Below, piece by piece: positions 12,360-23,848 of a DNA stretch of 64,000 nt; position 1 is the stretch's first letter, and the number at the start of each line of letters is the position of its first letter. The DNA comes from Notospermus geniculatus (Eukaryota > Nemertea > Pilidiophora > Heteronemertea > Lineidae): contig NMRB01000106.1 of the NCBI GenBank assembly GCA_002633025.1, forward strand, positions 270,714 to 334,713, in the 5' to 3' direction. The position numbers were made by a program, and so were the translations under genes. Under the pieces are notes generated by a model. The model was not told the origin of the DNA. It made no database searches and was given only the letters and a program-made list of their open reading frames with translations.

Positions 12360-12620
12360 GATTGATAACTACAGAGAAAAGGAAGAAGAAAAAGCAGCTT
12401 CAACATCAGGAATGGAATCTGAAATAGAAAAAAGAAATAAAATAATAGAAAAAAGAAATAAAATAAATAGAAAAATAAGAAAAACTGCAAAAATAAGCAG
12501 AAAAACGGCGAAAATAAGCCGAAAAATGGCGAAAATAAGCCAAAATTGCCTAAAAATGCCCAAAAAACCCCTAAAAAATGCTCTAAGTCCAACAAAAATT
12601 TTTTTAGTTCCACCCCTAGC
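12360..12620 (+). repeat. Adenine-rich low-complexity tract
   Basis: An A-rich run with repeated AGAAATAAAATA and GCGAAAATAAGCCGAAAA words. It produces spurious Lys-rich frames on + and Phe/Leu-rich frames on -. Confidence 0.7.
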
Positions 12621-12666
12621 TCCGAAACTTTGAGACGGTCAGGAGTAATCTCCCCTGCCGCTGAGA

Positions 12667-12735
12667 CGAAATTCCTTTTCTATGTACATCACTACTTCAC
12701 TTTAGAAGTAGTGATGTACATGAAAAGAAATTTCG
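12667..12735. repeat. Near-perfect hairpin
   Basis: CGAAATTCCTTTTCTATGTA is followed, after the loop ACTTTAG and the rest of the arm, by the inverse ending TACATGAAAAGAAATTTCG. The stem is about 31 bp. It lies between the A-rich tract and the TTTATTTTTC tandem array. Confidence 0.65.
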
Positions 12736-12827
12736 ACAGCCTCCAGAGGGAGTGAAATCGGCAAATCGGTGTAATACTTACCAAGTATGTTGTTCCACAA
12801 TGCGTACAAGAACCTGCAACATAAGAA

Positions 12828-13640
12828 AAAATGGAGATAGTTTATTTTTCGAACCCTTCCACTGGAGTTTTTTGGAGATAGTTTATTTTTCGAACCCTTC
12901 CACCCCTTCCACTGGACTTTTTGGAGATAGTTTATTTTTCGAACCCTTCCACTGGAGTTTTTTGGAGATAAGTTCATTTTTCGAACCCTTCCACTGGACT
13001 TTTTTGGAGATAGTTTATTTTTCGAACCCTTCCACTGGACTTTTTTGGAGATAGTTTATTTTTCGAACCCAAAATGGAGATAGTTTATTTTTCAACTTCC
13101 CTTCCCATGGCCCTTTCAGTGGACATTAACCCCTTCCTATTAGTGGAACTGGAAAAATGGAGATAGTTTATTTTTCGACTTTCCCTTCCCATACCCCTTT
13201 CATTCAACATTAACCCCTTCTTGTTCTTCGAACTGGAAAAATGGAGATAGTTTATTTTTCAACTTTCCATCCCATGCCCATTTCATTCAATATTAACCCC
13301 TTTCTGTTTGTCAAACTGGAAAAATGGAGATAGTTTATTTTTCAACTTTCCATCCCATGCCCATTTCATTCAACATTAACCCTTCCTGTTTGTCGAACTG
13401 GAAAAATGGAGATAGTTTATTTTTCAACTTTCCATCCCATGCCCATTTCATTCAACATTAACCCCTTCCTGTTTGTCGAACTGGAAAAATGGAGATAGTT
13501 TATTTTTCAACTTTCCATCCTATGAACCATTTAGTTTATTTTTTATTTTTTCATCCCATGAACCGTTCATTCAACATTTACCCCTTCATTTGCATCACAC
13601 AGAAAAAATGGAGACAGTTTATTTTTTAACTTTTTGTTCC
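12828..13640 (+). repeat. AT-rich tandem array, unit ~45-65 bp
   Basis: More than a dozen copies of AATGGAGATAGTTTATTTTTC with variable linkers such as GAACCCTTCCACTGGACTTTT (early copies) and CAACATTAACCCCTTCCTG (later copies). The linker type changes along the array, as expected for local amplification of variants. CCTTCCATTGGGCATTAACC words at 12237-12310 are outlying relatives. Confidence 0.8.
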
Positions 13641-14525
13641 CATGACCCTTTCATTTCAACTTTTCTTCCCTTGTAAGTTTCATTCAATATCAACCCCTTC
13701 CTTCTCCTCAAACAGTGACCAGGGAGTGAAATCGGGAAATAGGGGAAATCGATATACTCACCAACGATATTATTCACTTCTGAAACGGCACACGAGTTGG
13801 AAAAGCGGAGACACGTCTGCCACAAAGAGTTCGCGAACCGTGGGACAACACGTTCCTTGAACCTGACCCCCATCGGCCTTCGATGATGACGCCTGCAACA
13901 GAAGAAAATCTTGAATTAATACAACGATTTAAAATACATGTACTCAAATAACAACATGACCAGAGAACATTGTGAATCACAGGCGAAATTACAGTAGCCT
14001 ACGTACGTTGTAAAAATGTTGTTCGAAGATAGGCAAATACAGTCCGGAGAAGAGTACCACACGATGTATATTTAAATGGCCATATACAGGGATACACAAA
14101 CATATGCATATGTGCATGTATAGGCTGCACCGAAGTCCGTAGGCCTACATGACCAAATAAAAATGCGTACTTCTTATGAGGACAACATCTCCTATCCTAT
14201 TCCTTTCAAACCATCTCTGTGCTCATATTCATAAAACTTTGCTAGGCCTAGTTACTTGCTAAATTGGCAAGTTTGTACAGGCCAATGTTCACAACTAACC
14301 AACTAAGCTAGCAAGGTTTTATGAATATGGGCCCTGTTGTCTAAATATCAGAAATGCTGATCACAATGAATGCAGTGATGCACAGGCATGTGGTAAAAGG
14401 TAAAGGACCAGCCCCAATGCAGTCAACCGTCAATAGCCCCAAACTGGGATACAGTGGTAACCTAAGTCAGGAACAACATCTTTCACCAACAAACATGACA
14501 CGCCTGTCCATCCTGATCTCAGGGG
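13641..14525. other. Spacer between satellite arrays, nothing recognised
   Basis: No gene recognised. The stretch contains a partial inverse pair: ATTCATAAAACTTTGCTAGG (about 14229) and CTAGCAAGGTTTTATGAAT (about 14307). This suggests a small degenerate palindromic element. Confidence 0.4.
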
Positions 14526-15611
14526 ACTATGATCCTAAATCACCACAAACATGGCAAGCCTGTCCATCCTGACCTCATGGAACTAATGGAGGGGACTATG
14601 ATCCTAAATCACCACAAACATGACAAGCCTGTCCATCCTGACCTCATGGAACTAATGGAGGGGACTATGATCCTAAATCACCACAAACATGACAAGCCTG
14701 TCCATCCTGACCTCATGGAACTAATGGAGGGGACTATGATCCTAAATCACCACAAACATGACAAGCCTGTCCATCCTGACCTCATGGAACTAATGGAGGG
14801 GACTATGATCCTAAATCACCACAAACATGACAAGCCTGTCCATCCTGACCTCATGGAACTAATGGAGGGGACTATGATCCTAAATCACCACAAACATGAC
14901 AAGCCTGTCCATCCTGACCTCATGGAACTAATGGAGGGGACTATGATCCTAAATCACCACAAACATGACAAGCCTGTCCATCCTGACCTCATGGAACTAA
15001 TGGAGGGGACTATGATCCTAAATCACCACAAACATGACAAGCCTGTCCATCCTGACCTCATGGAACTAATGGAGGGGACTATGATCCTAAATCACCACAA
15101 ACATGACAAGCCTGTCCATCCTGACCTCATGGAACTAATGGAGGGGACTATGATCCTAAATCACCACAAACATGGCAGGCCTGACCCTGTCCATCCTGAC
15201 CTCATGGGACTAAAGGAGGGGACCATGATCCTAATAAATCACCACAAACATGACAAGCCTGTCCATCCTGACCTCATGGAACTAATGGAGGGGACTATGA
15301 TCCTAAATCACCACAAACATGACAAGCCTGTCCATCCTGACTTCATGGAACTAATGGAGGGGACCATGATTCTAAATCACCACAAACATGGCAAGCCTGT
15401 CCATCCTGACCTTATGGAACTAATGGAGGGACTATGATCCTAAATCACCACAAACATGATAAGCCTGTCTATACTGACCTCATGGAACTAATGGAGGGGA
15501 CTATGATCCTAAATCACCACAAACATGGCAAGCCTGTCCATCCTGACCTCATGGAACTAATGGAGGGGACTACGATCCTAAATCACCACAAACATGATAA
15601 GCCAATGAATC
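14526..15611 (+). repeat. 69-bp minisatellite, highly homogeneous
   Basis: About 16 tandem copies of a 69-base unit starting ACTATGATCCTAAATCACCA; copies 2-9 look identical. Because 69 is 23 codons, one + frame stays open for 302 codons (14529-15437) as repeats of a 23-residue block. The same unit continues in decayed form to about 19620 with many stops, so I treat it as satellite, not protein. Confidence 0.9.
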
Positions 15612-15983
15612 CATCCTGATAGAAGCTAACATGGGACTGTGAACCTGCAGCACAAAAATCGTGACCTCATGGAACCAATGTGGGACTATGATCTTGCATC
15701 ACGACAAGCCTGACCTCATGGCAAGCCTGTCCATCCTGACCTCATGAAACTAATGTGGGGGACTATGATCCTGCATCACCAAACATGACAAGCCTGTCCA
15801 TCTTGACCTCATGAAACTAATGGTGGGACTATGATCCTGCCTCATATGACAAGCCTGACCTAATGAAAATAATGTGGAGATTATAATAAAGCATCATCAA
15901 ATATGAAAAACCTGTCCATCCTGGCCTCATGGAACCAATGTGGGTACTATGATCCTGCATCATATGACAAACCTGACCTTATG

Positions 15984-16106
15984 CAGGGTTGGCTCCACCA
16001 TATACTTTTTTTAGCCAAAGTAAAGAAAATCCCTATTGAACACACTATTGAACAATAGGGATTTTCTTTACTCTGGCTAAAAAAAGTAATGGTAGAGCCA
16101 ACCCTG
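15984..16106. mobile_element. Foldback element inserted in the satellite
   Basis: The left arm starts CAGGGTTGGCTCCACCA and the right arm is its inverse ending in CCAACCCTG; almost the entire 123 bp folds into one hairpin. The direct repeat TTATG flanks it (15979-15983, 16107-16111), consistent with a 5-bp target duplication inside the satellite unit. Confidence 0.7.
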
Positions 16107-16944
16107 TTATGAAAATAATGTGGTGACCATCAAACATGACAAGCCTGTCCATCCTGACCTCATGGAACCAAGGTGGGGATTATGACGCTATATACCAAAC
16201 ATGACAAGCCTGTCCATCCTGACCTCATGGGAGTATGTGGGGACTACATCCTCTGTCACCAAACATGACAAGCATGTCCATCCTGGCCTCCATGAAACTA
16301 ATGTGGCAACTATGATCCTGTATCAACAAACATGACATGTATGATAAGCCACACCATCCTGATCTTATGAAACTAATGCGGGGATTATGATCCTGCAGCA
16401 CCAAACATAATTGGCCAGTCCATCCTAATTTCATAAAAATAATCTGAGAACTGTTATCCTACATGAGCAAACATGACAAGTCAGTCCATCCTGACCTCAT
16501 GAACCTTATGTGGGAACTATGATCCTGTATCACCAAACATGACAGACCTGTCCATCCTGACCTCATGGAACTAATGTGGGGACCATGATCCTGCATCACT
16601 TAACATGATAGGCCTGACCATCCTGACTTCATCAAACTAATATGGGAACCATACATGGCAGGCCTGCCCATACTGACCTCATGGAACTAATGTGGGGAAT
16701 ATATACCTCTATCACCGAACATGACAAGGCTTCCTGACCTCATGAAACTAATGTGGAAACCATGATCCTGTATCAACAAGCATGATAAGCCAATCCATCC
16801 TGACTTCATGGAACTAATAGGCGAACCATGATCCTGTATCACCAAACATGATAAGCCTGTACATCCTGACCTCATGGAACTAGTATTGGAACCATGATCC
16901 TGTATCACCAAACATGATAGGCCTGTCCATCCTGACCTCATGAA

Positions 16945-17700
16945 ACTAATGTGGGATGAAATTTGAAGACTTACATGTGATGTTCTCTTGGAAAACTCAG
17001 TCATCAAGAGGGCCACGTTGTCAGTTCAAGCATCTTAGATGTAGTTCGAGGATTGAAAACCAGGGCGCTCGGCATCGACACACGAGAGGTATGACGTTCT
17101 GCTGGGGAGGCTGGAATGGAAACAAGACTTTGTCAATAAAATATGAAGGGGCTGTAGAATAAAATTATTTTCATCTAAGATTTATCATCAGTAGGAATTT
17201 GATATTTCAGAAATTCACAGGTGACCAAATCGTTCTGTCAATACGCTCCTCCATTATTGTGAGAAAGTTTCGAACTCACCATTCTGTCTCTGCAGATCCT
17301 TGTTCCGTCATTACCACTATGGATGAGAAGATGCACGTTCCGTCAGTGCAGCCAGACATGGGTGAGGAGAAATTCTGTCTCTGCAGCCAGACATGAGTGA
17401 TAATATGTCCGTTTCATCTCTAAATCCTTGGGTGTGAATATATGTTCCTTCTCATGGCTGAGAAGATGCACGTTCCGCCTCTGCAGCCATGGTGATTAGA
17501 TGCATATTCTCTCTCTGCCCCCAGACATGTGTCACAAGATGTTCTGTCTCTGCAGCCACGCCTTGTGTGAGAAGATGCATGTTCCGTCTCAGCCAGACAT
17601 GGGTCAGAAGCTTCATGACCGTCTCCACAGCCAGCCATGGATGAAAAAGTGTTCGTTCTGAAAGTAGAAGATAAATCAAAAATAAAGATATATGTATTCA
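16945..17700 (+). repeat. Composite satellite block, copy 1
   Basis: The order is a spacer (GTGGGATGAAATTTGAAGAC), a conserved segment (GTTCGAGGATTGAAAACCAG through AATATGAAGGGGCTGTAGAA), a second conserved segment (CAAATCGTTCTGTCAATACG), then a degenerate 39-bp array (GAGAAGATGCACGTTCCGTC units). The same order recurs at 19600-20560 and 21200-22600. Confidence 0.75.
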
Positions 17701-19599
17701 CAGATTTCATTGATAAACGTTTGATCATCAAAACGTCCAGTTGGTAATACTAAAACAAAACATCCCAACTCTTCCCAACACCAATAGGGACGATACAGCA
17801 GAGGGTTTTCAAATTTCTCCAGGGGACATCAACACGCTAATCACACATAATTCTACTCTGCAGTAATCATCTGACAAGCCTGTCCATCCTGACCTCATGA
17901 AACTAATGTGGATCGTGATTCCGTATCACCAAACATGACAAGCCTGTCCATCCTGACCTCATGAAACGAATGTCATGAATGTGGATCGTGATTTCGTATC
18001 ACCAAACATGACAAGCCTGTCCATCCTGACCTCATGGGACTATGATCTTCTATCACCAAACATGACAAGTCTGTCCATCCTGACCTCATGCAACTAATAT
18101 GAGAACCATGATCTGGTATCACCAAACATGATAGGCTTGGCCATCCTGACCTCAAGGAACTAATGTGGGAACTATGATCAGCAAACATGACAAGCCAGTC
18201 CAACCTGACCTAATGGAACAAAGATGGGAACCATGATACTGTATCACCAAACATGATAGGCCTGTCCATCCGAACTTCATGAAACTATGGAAACTATGAC
18301 CATGTATCACCAAACATGACAAGCCTGCCCATGCTGATCTCATCAAACTAATGTGGCGAACCATGATCCTGAATCACCAAACATGATAGTCCTGTCCGTC
18401 CTGACCTCATGAAGTAACAATGGGAACCATGATCCTGTATGCACCAAATATGGTAGGCCTGTCCATCCTGGCCTCATGGAACTAATGTGGGGACTATGAT
18501 CTTTTATCACGAAACATGACAAGCATGTCCATCCTCACCTCATCATGGAAGTAATGTGGGGACTATGATCCTGTATCACCAAAAACGAGAAGTCTGTCCA
18601 TCCTGACCTCATGGAACTAACGTTGCGACTATGATCCTCAATAATCAAACAAGACAAGCCTGTCCATCCTGACCTTATGAAACTAATGGAGGGGACTATG
18701 ATCCTCCATCACCAAACATGTCCATCCTCACCTCATCATGGAAGTAATGTGGGGACTATGATCCTGTATCACCAAAAAAACGAGAAGCCTGTCCATCCTG
18801 ATCTCATGGAACTTATTTGGGGAATATGATCCTCTATCAGCAAACATAACAAGCCTGTTCATCCTGACCTCAGGAAAGTAATGTGGGAACCATGATCCTG
18901 TATCAACAAACATGATGAGCAAGTCCATCCTGGTCTTATGAAACTGATGTGGGGAATATCATCCTGCAGCACCAAACATGATATGCCTGTCCCTCCTAAC
19001 CTCATAAAACTGATGTGAGAACTGTGATCCCCCAACATGAATAAACATCACAAGTCTGTCCATCCTGACAGTAATATGGGCACTATCATCCTGTGTCACC
19101 AAACATGACAAACCTGTCCATCCTGACCTCATGAAACAATGTGGGGACTATGACCCTGCATCACAAACCATTACAGTGCTGTCCATCTTGAGTTCATGAC
19201 AGGGCTGTCCATCTTGAGCTCATGAAACTATGTGGGGAGTAACAGTATCACCAAACATGACAGGCGTGACCACAAGGAACTATGGAAACCATGATCCTGT
19301 ATCACCAAACATGATAGGCCTGACAATATGGAACTAATATGGAAACCATGATCCTGTATTATCAAACATGATAGACCTGTCCATCCTGACCCGCTCATGG
19401 AACTATGGAAACCATGATCCTGTATCACAAGATATGATAAGCCTGTCCATCCTGATAATATGGAACCAATGGAGGGGACTATGATACTGTATCACCAAAT
19501 GCGATCAGCCTGTTCATCCTGACCTCATGGAACTAATATAGGGACCATAATCCTGTATCACCGAAAATGACACGCAAGCCTGTCCATCCTGACCTCATG

Positions 19600-20560
19600 A
19601 AACCAATGTGGGATCAAAATTTGAAAACGTACATGTGATGCACCTCTTGGGAAAACCCTGTCATCAAGAGGTCCACGAATGAAATCTTCCAGTGCCCCTC
19701 TCACACAACTGCGATACACCATCGTTGTCAGTTCAAGCATCTTAGATGTAGTTCGAGGATTGAAAACCAGGGCGCTCGGCATCGACACACGAGAGGTATG
19801 ACGTTCTGCTGGGGAGGCTGGAATGGAAACAAGACTTTGTCAATAAAATATGAAGGGGCTGTAGAAAAAATTCCTTTCATCTAAGGTTTATCATCAGTTG
19901 GAATTTGATGTTTCAGAAATTCTCGGGTGGCCAAATCGTTCTATCAGTAGGCTCCTCCAATATTGTGAGAAAGTTTCGAACTCACCATTCTGTCTCTGCA
20001 GATCCTTGTTTCGTCATTACCACTATGGGTGAGAAGATGCACGTTCCGTCAGTGCAGCCAGACATGGGTGAGGAGAAGTCCTGTCTCTGCAGCCAGACAT
20101 GAGTGATAGTATGTAGGTGTCATCTCTGTAGCATGGGTGTGAATATTATGTTCCTTCTCGGCAGTCACCCATGGCTAAGATGATGCACGTTCCGTCTCTG
20201 TAGCCAGACGGACATGGCAGAAGACGGAACGTCTCTGCAGCAATGGTGATTAGATGCATGTTCTCTCTCTGCCCCACACATGGGTCACAAGATGTTCTGT
20301 CTCTGCAGCCACGCCATGTGTGAGAAGATGCACGTTCCGTCACAGCCAGACATGGGTCAGAAGCTTCATGACCGTCTCCACAACCAGCTATGGATGAAAA
20401 AGTGTTCGTTCTGTCTCTGACTCTGACAGAAGAGTGAGAGAATATCGATGTCTCCGCATCCAGATATGGGTGAGAAAAGGGAACGTCCCTGCAGCCGTAG
20501 GTTGTTAGATGCACGTTATGTCTCTACAGCTGGCCATGGATGGGATGAAAAGATGCCATG
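19600..20560 (+). repeat. Composite satellite block, copy 2
   Basis: This block has the same segment order as copy 1. It includes an extra stretch (AATGAAATCTTCCAGTGCCC) absent from copy 1 and a longer 39-bp array (about 19990-20520). Confidence 0.75.
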
Positions 20561-20770
20561 AGACGCCCAAGATACATGTATTTAATGGAGACTGAGCACT
20601 CTTGTTGACAACATTTTCCCGCTGAGCAGGAGAAAACCGAAAGGAGTTTGAAGTTGATCTCATTTCTCACTTCCAACGTACATGTATGTCTGAAAGTAGA
20701 TGATATATCAAAAATAAAGATACATGTATATGTATGTATTCACAGATGTCATCGATAAACGCTTGATCAT

Positions 20771-21081
20771 CCCTACTAAAAAAATCTCTGTAGGGTGTGA
20801 CAGGGTGTTCTTGGGTGCTCTAGGGTATTCTTGGGTGTTCTTGGGTAGACTGTTTCAAAATACCCATTGAGCAAAGGGTGTTCTAGGGTATCTTTAGGGT
20901 GTTCTAGGGTATCTCTGGAGTACCCGGACAACCCTACAGGTACCCTAGAACACCCTAAAGATACCCTAGAACACCCTTCACTCAATGGGTATTTTGAAAC
21001 AGTCTACCCAAGAACACCCAAGAATACCCTAAAGCACCCAAGAACACCCTGTCACACCCTATAGAGATTTTTTTAGTAGGG
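20771..21081. mobile_element. 311-bp palindromic element built of GGGT-type words
   Basis: The element begins CCCTACTAAAAAAATCTCT and ends with the exact inverse. Arms of about 150 bases are near-perfect inverses made of variants of AGGGTGTTCT and TGGGTATTCT. The flanking direct repeat ATCAT (20766-20770 and 21082-21086) looks like a 5-bp target duplication. As expected of a palindrome, both strands encode nearly the same short peptide. Confidence 0.8.
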
Positions 21082-21199
21082 ATCATAACTACGATCCTGT
21101 ATCATCAAACATGACAGGTCTGTCCATCTCGGCATCATTAAACCAATGTGGGGACTGTGATCCTGTATCACCAAACATGACAAGCCTGTCCATCCTGAC

Positions 21200-22600
21200 C
21201 TCATGAAACCAATGTGGGATCAAAATTTGAAAAACTTACATGTGGTGCACCTCTTGGGAAAACTACGTCATCAAGAGGTCCACGAATGAAATCTTCCAGT
21301 GCCACACACGAGAGGTATGACGTTCTGCTGGGGAGGCTGGAATGGAAACAAGACTTTGTCAATAAAATATGAAGGGGCTGTAGAATAAAATTCTTTTCAT
21401 CTAAGGTTTATCATCAGTCATCTTGACTAATCAAGGCCTCCGGTCACTCCGCCCTTCGAACTACGCTCCCTTCACCCTTGACGACCACCGTTTGTCATCC
21501 TGCTCGCAGACAGGTCGTTCCATGGACCGCACATACCCCCACCACTGTCAATGATAAATGCGTGTAATCCAATGTTTTGTGAATAAAACATGCATTAACG
21601 TATTAGATTATTCTTCATTTTGAGATTTTCATCGATCCAAACCTCACAATGTTCCTATCTTCGTCATAAACCGCGCTTTCAGTAACGTTTGGCTGCTTCA
21701 GCCGCCACGCTCATGGGCGGCAAATGCGAGCGATAAATGCTACGGTGGTCGGCAAGGGTGGATGGAGCGATAGTAGGAGTGACAGGAAGCCTTGGTTGGG
21801 CAAGATGATCATCAGTAGGAATTTGATATTTCAGAAATTCACAGGTGGCCAAATCGTTCTGTCAACACGCTCCTCCAATATTGTGAAAAAGTTTCGAACT
21901 CACCATTCTGTCTCTGCAGATCCTTGTTCCGTCATTACCACTATGGATGAGAAGATGCACGTTCCGTCAGTGCAGCCAGACATGGGTGAGGAGAAGTTCT
22001 GTCTCTGCAGCCAGACATGAGTGATAATATAATATGTACATGTACGTTTCATCTCTGTAGCCATGGGTGTGAATATTATGTTCCTTCTCGGCAGTCTCGC
22101 CAGAGAAGATGCACGTTCCGTCTATGCAGCCAGACATGGCAGAAGACGGAACGTCTCTGCAGCCATGGTGATTAGATGCATGTTCTCTCTCTGCCCTCAG
22201 ACATGGGTCAGAAGATGTTCTGTCTCTGCAGCCACGCCATGTGTGAGAAGATGCACCTTCCGTCTCAGCCAGACATGGGTCAGAAGCTTCATGACCGTCT
22301 CCACAGCCAGCCATGGATGAAAAAGTGTTCGTTCCGTCTCTGACTCTGACAGAAGAGTGAGAGAATATCGATGTCTCCGCATCCAGATATGGGTGAGCAA
22401 AGGGAACGTCCCTGCAGCCGTAGGTGGATAGATGTCCGTTATGTCTCTGCAGCTCGCCATGGATGGGATGAGAAGATGCCATGAGACGCCTAAGAAATTC
22501 AGTGGAGACTGAGCAAATCTTGTTGAAATCATTTTCCCGCTGAGCAGAAGAAAACCAAAAGGAGTTTGAAGCTGATCTCATTTCTCATTTCCAACAAATA
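21200..22600 (+). repeat. Composite satellite block, copy 3 (interrupted)
   Basis: The segment order matches copies 1 and 2. Part of the first conserved segment is deleted near 21300, and the block is split by a 389-bp insertion (21419-21807). The 39-bp array spans about 21905-22450. Confidence 0.75.
21419..21807. mobile_element. 389-bp transposon with 9-bp target duplication
   Basis: Comparison with the uninterrupted copies at about 17185 and 19890 shows exactly where it entered. The 9-base ATCATCAGT is present at both ends (21410-21418, 21808-21816). Terminal inverted repeats start CATCTTGACTAATCAAGG and end CCTTGGTTGGGCAAGATG, imperfect over about 38 bases. No transposase is present. A 9-bp duplication is typical of Mutator-like or Merlin-type elements (family knowledge, not proven here). 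Confidence 0.75.
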
Positions 22601-23713
22601 TCTGAAAGTAGAAGATAAATCAAAAATAGTACATTTGTATGTAGTCACAGATGTTATTGTTAAACGTCTGTTTCGACTGAAAAATCACTGCTGTGCATGC
22701 GCGCCATGCGGTCGGTCTTCGAACTACTAGTATGTCACAAATACTGGGGACCACTGCTACTGCCACACCAGCCGACATCATTGTGCAACAAAACATTCCA
22801 ACACTTCTGAACACCACTGGCACTGGGAATGATGCAGCATATAGGGTGTACGAATTTCCCCACGGGACATCACTATGCTTATCTATTCAGTCCTCATCTG
22901 ACAGGTCAGCCATCAGGTATCACCCTGTATATCCGATCACGTGATGCCGGCAGCAGATGATGACGTGGCCTCATCACCTGCCACAAAACGGGTCAAAACT
23001 ATCATTTGGACTGTTAGTTGTTGCCAAAAGTGCGCGAAAGCGAGCACCGGATAACTATTCTAGCCTATCTTGAGACATTAATCTATTGACTTACCGTTAT
23101 AAAGTGAATTACGGAAGAAATTGGAAGAAAATTTTGCAATTTTTTCTATGCCGCCATTTTCTTCCGGTCCTGTACGCATGTGCAGAACACTTCTTCAACT
23201 GACCTTTCCTTCATTGAAGGGATGACGTAATACCTAAACGCTAAAAACCGAGCTGGAAATAACCCGCATGGTATACAACAATCGCGGAGGATTGAGAACA
23301 ATAAGCGACCGCAAACAAGCTGCCCATACACGATCAATATTATTGCACAATATGAGGATCACAATGGGAAATATTATTGTCAATCTTTCTTCTAATTATC
23401 ATGCTAGAAGCACACGACCACCCATTTGGGGTCCATATTGCGCAATAATATTGCGCCGCCATTCGAGGCGGCCTATTGTTCAGGAAGGTGAAAATGCGGA
23501 AGACAACAGGTCTGATAAGTGGATTCAACCAGTCAATTTTGGCCTATAAGATATTATGAATAATAAAAAGAGCTGTTTCGGTGCAGACCGTACCGCGGCT
23601 GACAATGTTGATTAAAATTACGGAAAAATTACATACATTGAAAATTACATTGAAGATGTTACCACCTTGTCTGTGATTTTTGTTGGGGCCAAAGTTCACT
23701 TGTAAACAGGTGT
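22601..23713. other. Intergenic, no recognised gene
   Basis: Short open frames only. A possible inverted pair (GCACAATATGAGGATC near 23345 and ATTGCGCAATAATATTGCGC near 23437) hints at a decayed palindrome. Nothing else could be supported. Confidence 0.4.
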
Positions 23714-23714
23714 N

Positions 23715-23848
23715 CAACCGGGGTCTTTTTCAAGTGGAACTTTACAATCTGAAACTCTAGAAAAGACTTTTTGGTCGTCTAGAAAAGACTTCTGGTCTTT
23801 TCTAGAGTTTCAGATTGTAAAGTTCCACTTGAAAAAAGACCCCGGTTG
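23715..23848. repeat. Long hairpin immediately after a single N
   Basis: CAACCGGGGTCTTTTTCAAG and the following approximately 38 bases are followed, after a 20-base spacer, by their inverse ending in GACCCCGGTTG. The stem is about 57 bp. The right arm runs directly into the GACCCC-GGTT-GGGGTC-GAAA motif shared with 34965-34984. The N at 23714 makes an assembly join possible. Confidence 0.6.

Larger units (their letters stand above)
15612..19620 (+). repeat. Decayed 60-70 bp satellite related to the 69-bp array
   Basis: Dozens of diverged units carry CCAAACATGACAAGCCTGTC and ATCCTGACCTCATGGAACTA, with variable lengths and internal deletions. The array is interrupted by a hairpin element (15984-16106) and by composite block 1 (about 16945-17700). 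Confidence 0.85.

Noticed and set aside
12284-12613. Phe/Leu-rich minus-strand frame resembling membrane segments
   Set aside because: It is the complement of the adenine-rich low-complexity tract.
11812-12633. 273-aa plus-strand frame
   Set aside because: The first part is the 30-bp minisatellite and the last part an A-rich tract; three frames are open over the same DNA.
14529-15437. 302-aa open frame of 23-residue repeats
   Set aside because: It is a consequence of a 69-bp satellite unit; diverged neighbours contain stops and there are no gene signals.
14526-15611. CRISPR-like array
   Set aside because: The repeats are contiguous with no unique spacers, and the DNA is eukaryotic.
20776-21064. 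Similar peptides on both strands
   Set aside because: An automatic result of the palindrome; not two genes.
20771-21081. Interstitial telomere
   Set aside because: The words are 10-11 base variants of AGGGTGTTCT, not TTAGGG, and they form two inverted arms with transposon-like ends.
21967-22581. 204-aa minus-strand frame with repeated Cys-Arg-Asp blocks
   Set aside because: It comes from the 39-bp array (13 codons per unit), and equivalent frames in the other two composite copies are broken.
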